Shown: positions 6,574 to 8,710 of the stretch, piece after piece
Numbering within the stretch: position 1 is the first letter of the stretch
Layout of the letters: the number at the start of each line of letters is the position of its first letter
Source of the DNA: Bacteroidota bacterium
GTDB taxonomy: Bacteria; Bacteroidota; Bacteroidia; Chitinophagales; Saprospiraceae
Direction of reading: 5' to 3'
DNA length: 8,710 nt
Assembly: GCA_024280135.1 (NCBI GenBank)
Contig: JAJRQS010000111.1
Location: 1-8,710 of the forward strand
The notes under the pieces: model-generated
Database searches by the model: none
The model's input: the letters and a program-made list of their open reading frames with translations, nothing else
What the model was told of the DNA's origin: nothing
Position numbers and translations under genes: made by a program

Positions 6574-6614
6574 AAAAAAGCCACGAACTCATTTGAGTTC
6601 GTGGCTTTTTTTTT
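6574..6614. terminator. Bidirectional intrinsic terminator between convergent genes
   Basis: GCCACGAACTC (6580-6590) pairs perfectly with GAGTTCGTGGC (6595-6605) around the tetraloop ATTT. The stem is flanked by six A residues on the left and nine T residues on the right, so it has a U-tract in both directions. It lies 22 bases after the protease stop codon and 18 bases beyond the stop codon of the minus-strand LysM gene. Confidence 0.93.
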
Positions 6615-6631
6615 ATATTATAAATCAAGTC

Positions 6632-8119
6632 TTACTTAGGCAAGTAAATCTTTTGACCTGGAATTAAAATCTCCCCCACTTCTAGATTATTTCTATCCAT
6701 TAACTTTTGAGTATCATACCCATAATAATTAGCAATCGACCAGATGGTTTCTCCTTCTTGGACTATATGACTAGTAATCTTTGGTGCCGATACTTCCAAT
6801 TCTGAAGGTATAGGAACACTACCTGCCAATACAGGCATTTCCTTATCTGCTTCTTTTACTGTTACTTTGTCATGTGTCTTCTCCGTAGTCGCAGGGCAAT
6901 TACAATCAGTTGTAAACAATTGCATTCCAGGCTTTAAGATGTCACCTTCTTCCATTCCATTCATGTGTGCCAGACGCTCTGTTGTATATCCATAAAGCGT
7001 TGCTAAAGTGTATAAACTCTCACCTTTCTGAACAACATGTACACCATTGGTTGATTTAACTGGTTTGTGTGTATTCACAAATTTCTTAGTTGCTTTTTTT
7101 ACACCTTTTGCCTTGAATGTCTTCTTCTTTGCCTTTTTCTTCGGAGCAGCTGTATATTTCGGAGCTGGTGGTAGAATGCGTAGTTGTGAACAAGCTAAAA
7201 TTTTTGTACTTTTTAATTTATTCCACTTGCGTAACTGCTTTACGGTCAAACCTTCCTGTCTTGCAATACTAAATAAGTTCTCACCATATTGAACTAAATG
7301 GTGTCCCTCCTCCTCAAAATTACTACACTTTTTAGGGACAAAAGCTTTCTTCTTTAATGGTTTTGGCGCAACCTTCTGTGCAAGTACTGGTTTTGGCGTA
7401 AGCCCTAGCTGAATACGATTCCCTTTGCAGTGAGATGCTTTAAAACTCTGCAAATCAACACCGTTAATTTTCACCAATGAATATTGATTTTCATTTGCTT
7501 CTGTAGTGGTATTTCCCACTCTTTCCTTGATGATACCGATTCCATTTAAATAGTAGAAATCAGTTGTTGGACGACAAGTATTTTTGCTAACCGTTCTAAA
7601 GTGGAAAGCTTCACATTTACTGCCCTCATCCATGAAGAAAACTTGAGATTCAGAGGTAGAAGTAGCTAAGTTGGCAGTTGATTGAAGGTTTACTTCTGCA
7701 AAAGTAAATTCATAATCAGGACGAATTATTTTGCCTGCTTGCAAATCCTTGCTCATATAGCTCGCCATTCTAGCCGGTGAAATATGATAATGACCATATT
7801 GATCAGTCGGCATAATCACATAGACATCTATCAAATTGTTATTAATAGATTTTACTAATTTCTCATCAAATAGACCGTTACCACATCCTACTGCTCCTTT
7901 CGGAATGACCGTGTAGTCCTTATTATTTTCTACACCCACTTCTAAGGCAATGATACCACTGCTTGTGTGTATTTGGTAGGTAATGTACTTGGTAGAAGCC
8001 GTATTCTGCTGATACTCTAATCTGTCCATACAGGTAGGCTCAAAAAGAATGTACTTTGTTTGATTTGCGAAAGCTGAAAAGCTAATAGCCATCAAAAATA
8101 CTAAAAATAATGATCTCAT
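6632..8119 (-). CDS. Secreted protein with three LysM domains
   Basis: A 495-residue protein with a signal peptide (1-18, cleavage likely SAFA-N or nearby), so it acts in the periplasm or on the envelope. LysM domains, which bind the glycan backbone of peptidoglycan, lie at about 273-317 (HLVQYGENLFSIARQEG), 360-404 (HVVQKGESLYTLATLYG) and 450-494 (HIVQEGETIWSIANYYG). Each has the pattern of an opening V-x-x-G-E, a mid N and a closing P-G-x-x-L. The third ends at the C-terminus. A very Lys-rich linker (about 321-356) joins LysM1 and LysM2. Residues 19-245 form a domain I do not recognise, with cysteines at 30, 79, 169, 182 and 231. No hydrolase motif (NlpC/P60, M23 or amidase) is visible, so a structural or anchoring role is more likely than cleavage. 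The start is supported by the signal peptide and a canonical promoter about 50 bp upstream. Confidence 0.9.
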   Translation of the reverse strand: MRSLFLVFLMAISFSAFANQTKYILFEPTCMDRLEYQQNTASTKYITYQIHTSSGIIALEVGVENNKDYTVIPKGAVGCGNGLFDEKLVKSINNNLIDVYVIMPTDQYGHYHISPARMASYMSKDLQAGKIIRPDYEFTFAEVNLQSTANLATSTSESQVFFMDEGSKCEAFHFRTVSKNTCRPTTDFYYLNGIGIIKERVGNTTTEANENQYSLVKINGVDLQSFKASHCKGNRIQLGLTPKPVLAQKVAPKPLKKKAFVPKKCSNFEEEGHHLVQYGENLFSIARQEGLTVKQLRKWNKLKSTKILACSQLRILPPAPKYTAAPKKKAKKKTFKAKGVKKATKKFVNTHKPVKSTNGVHVVQKGESLYTLATLYGYTTERLAHMNGMEEGDILKPGMQLFTTDCNCPATTEKTHDKVTVKEADKEMPVLAGSVPIPSELEVSAPKITSHIVQEGETIWSIANYYGYDTQKLMDRNNLEVGEILIPGQKIYLPK

Positions 8120-8170
8120 ATCTAGTTGCTGTTTGTTTACAAATAAGGGTAAAACGCCCTAGTTCAAAGG

Positions 8171-8203
8171 CAAATATATGGTATAAATGCATAATAAAAC
8201 AAA
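8171..8203 (-). promoter_or_regulatory. Promoter of the LysM gene
   Basis: On the minus strand TTTG (8203-8200) is followed after 21 bp by TATATTTG (8178-8171). Both elements match the Bacteroidota -33/-7 promoter exactly. Transcription would start near 8165, leaving a leader of about 45 bases before the ATG at 8119. This is the clearest promoter in the window. Confidence 0.7.
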
Positions 8204-8288
8204 ATATTGTAATATTTGAAAAGATAAGTACTTGATAATCAGTAATAATACTCAATCTAGGGTAGAGAAAAAAGAGGTTTCGCCATCA

Positions 8289-8326
8289 GATAGCTGCTAT
8301 CGGTATCTTAAGCGGCTATCGGTATC
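8289..8326. repeat. 19-bp-period direct repeat with competing hairpins
   Basis: GCTATCGGTATC occurs twice, at 8296-8307 and 8315-8326. GATAGC at 8289-8294 can pair with GCTATC in either copy: tightly with the first (5-bp GATAG/CTATC with loop CTG) or with the second over a 20-base loop. AAAGAGG (8271-8277) and CCTCTTT (8326-8332) enclose the whole element. Repeats and complementarity are seen directly. Any role as an RNA switch or protein-binding site is inference. Confidence 0.6.
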
Positions 8327-8453
8327 CTCTTTAGGCTCAGTCCATCCCCAAATTTGCGTTGGCTTTTGGGTAAAGGTTTAGTATTTGACTAGCCTGTCAG
8401 CAGGTACATACCCGACGAGTGCGCTTTGTTGCTTCTTATCAACCATCCGTTTG

Positions 8454-8478
8454 AAGATAACACACATTTATCTTTTTT
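8454..8478 (+). terminator. Weak terminator-like hairpin
   Basis: AAGATAA (8454-8460) pairs with TTATCTT (8468-8474) around the loop CACACAT, and the right arm merges into six T residues (8473-8478). The stem has only one G-C pair, so it would be weak. It may be a chance AT-rich inverted repeat. Confidence 0.25.
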
Positions 8479-8652
8479 ACATTGAATAACGCTAACAAGG
8501 TTTTATACAATCGTTAAGTATCTAATATGATAAAACATTGATATTCAATAGCTTACTGGCACATCATTTGCAAATACCCATACTGTAAGACAGGAAGAAT
8601 AATCTAGTAAAATAACACTGGATAAGAATAATTTGGGGGGTTTATTTTACGG

Positions 8653-8689
8653 CAGCAGAAGGACGAAGGTCTTTTTGCTGTTTTTTTTT
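8653..8689 (+). terminator. Strong intrinsic terminator with no gene in front of it
   Basis: CAGCAGAAGGAC (8653-8664) pairs along its full length with GTCTTTTTGCTG (8669-8680) around the loop GAAG, using two G.T pairs, and is followed by nine T residues (8681-8689). The T-run is only on the plus strand, so it would end a rightward transcript. No plus-strand protein gene lies between the LysM gene and this point, so the transcript would be non-coding, or the element is an attenuator for a gene beyond the edge. Confidence 0.75.
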
Positions 8690-8710
8690 GTGGCTAATAG
8701 CGCTAGCGGC

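Larger units (their letters stand above)
8204..8652. other. Intergenic stretch without a convincing protein gene
   Basis: About 450 bases with no credible coding frame on either strand. The longest named start (minus strand, 8446-8378) would encode only 22 residues. It holds several inverted repeats: AAAGAGG/CCTCTTT (8271-8277, 8326-8332), CCCAAA/TTTGGG (8347-8352, 8365-8370), CCTG-TCAG-CAGG (8393-8404), ATTGA-TAT-TCAAT (8537-8549) and the palindrome ATTTGCAAAT (8566-8575). It ends at a strong plus-strand terminator. It could hold a small RNA, the leader of something beyond the edge, or decayed sequence. I saw no RNase P, tmRNA, SRP or tRNA signature. Confidence 0.5.

Noticed and set aside
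7047..7292. Plus-strand open frame opposite the LysM gene
   Set aside because: The Phe-rich translation is the antisense of the Lys-rich linker (AAA/AAG codons read as TTT/CTT) and is not a gene.
8378..8446. Minus-strand 22-residue open frame starting MVDKKQQSALVGYVPADRLVKY
   Set aside because: It is too short, has no recognisable family, promoter or conserved context, and extending it upstream gives only about 17 more codons before a stop. It could be a chance frame or gene remnant, but this cannot be supported.
8204..8689. RNase P RNA, tmRNA, SRP RNA or tRNA in the right-hand intergenic region
   Set aside because: None of the conserved blocks of these RNAs could be found by eye, and no tRNA cloverleaf or CCA end is visible.

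Overview
The window looks like a chromosomal segment of a Bacteroidota bacterium. The evidence is a SusC/Oar-style TonB-dependent outer-membrane receptor with an N-terminal carboxypeptidase-regulatory-like domain, a lipoprotein subtilase, start codons preceded by A-rich sequence rather than a GGAGG-type ribosome site, and promoters of the Bacteroidota TTTG / TAnnTTTG type. The clearest promoter is TTTG-N21-TATATTTG upstream of the LysM gene. Base composition is AT-rich. A marine or gliding lineage such as Saprospiria would fit, but this is inference only.

Layout: positions 1-176 hold the 5' end of a minus-strand membrane or exported protein that runs off the left edge. It is divergent from a large Oar-like TonB-dependent receptor (407-3565, +), which ends in a strong intrinsic terminator. 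A TIGR04283-type family 2 glycosyltransferase follows (3638-4321, +). Directly after its stop codon begins the most unusual part of the window: about 560 bp made of two abutting mini-hairpin arrays in opposite orientation. The first has 8 units of 19 bp and the second 18 units of 23 bp. Both use the same 8-base linker (AAATAAAC and close variants) and the same GAA/AAA triloop, but different stems.

A subtilisin-family (S8) lipoprotein protease (5004-6551, +) comes next. It converges on a minus-strand secreted protein with three LysM domains (6632-8119, -), and the two share a bidirectional terminator. The last ~590 bp (8120-8710) contain no convincing protein gene. They do contain the LysM promoter, a 19-bp-period direct repeat able to form alternative hairpins, and near the right edge a strong plus-strand intrinsic terminator with no protein gene in front of it, which raises the possibility of a small non-coding RNA.

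The recognisable proteins are all cell-envelope or surface-glycan related: outer-membrane receptor, glycosyltransferase, exported protease, LysM protein. Separate promoters and terminators suggest mostly single-gene transcription units rather than one operon. The hairpin arrays are the best candidate for something undescribed.
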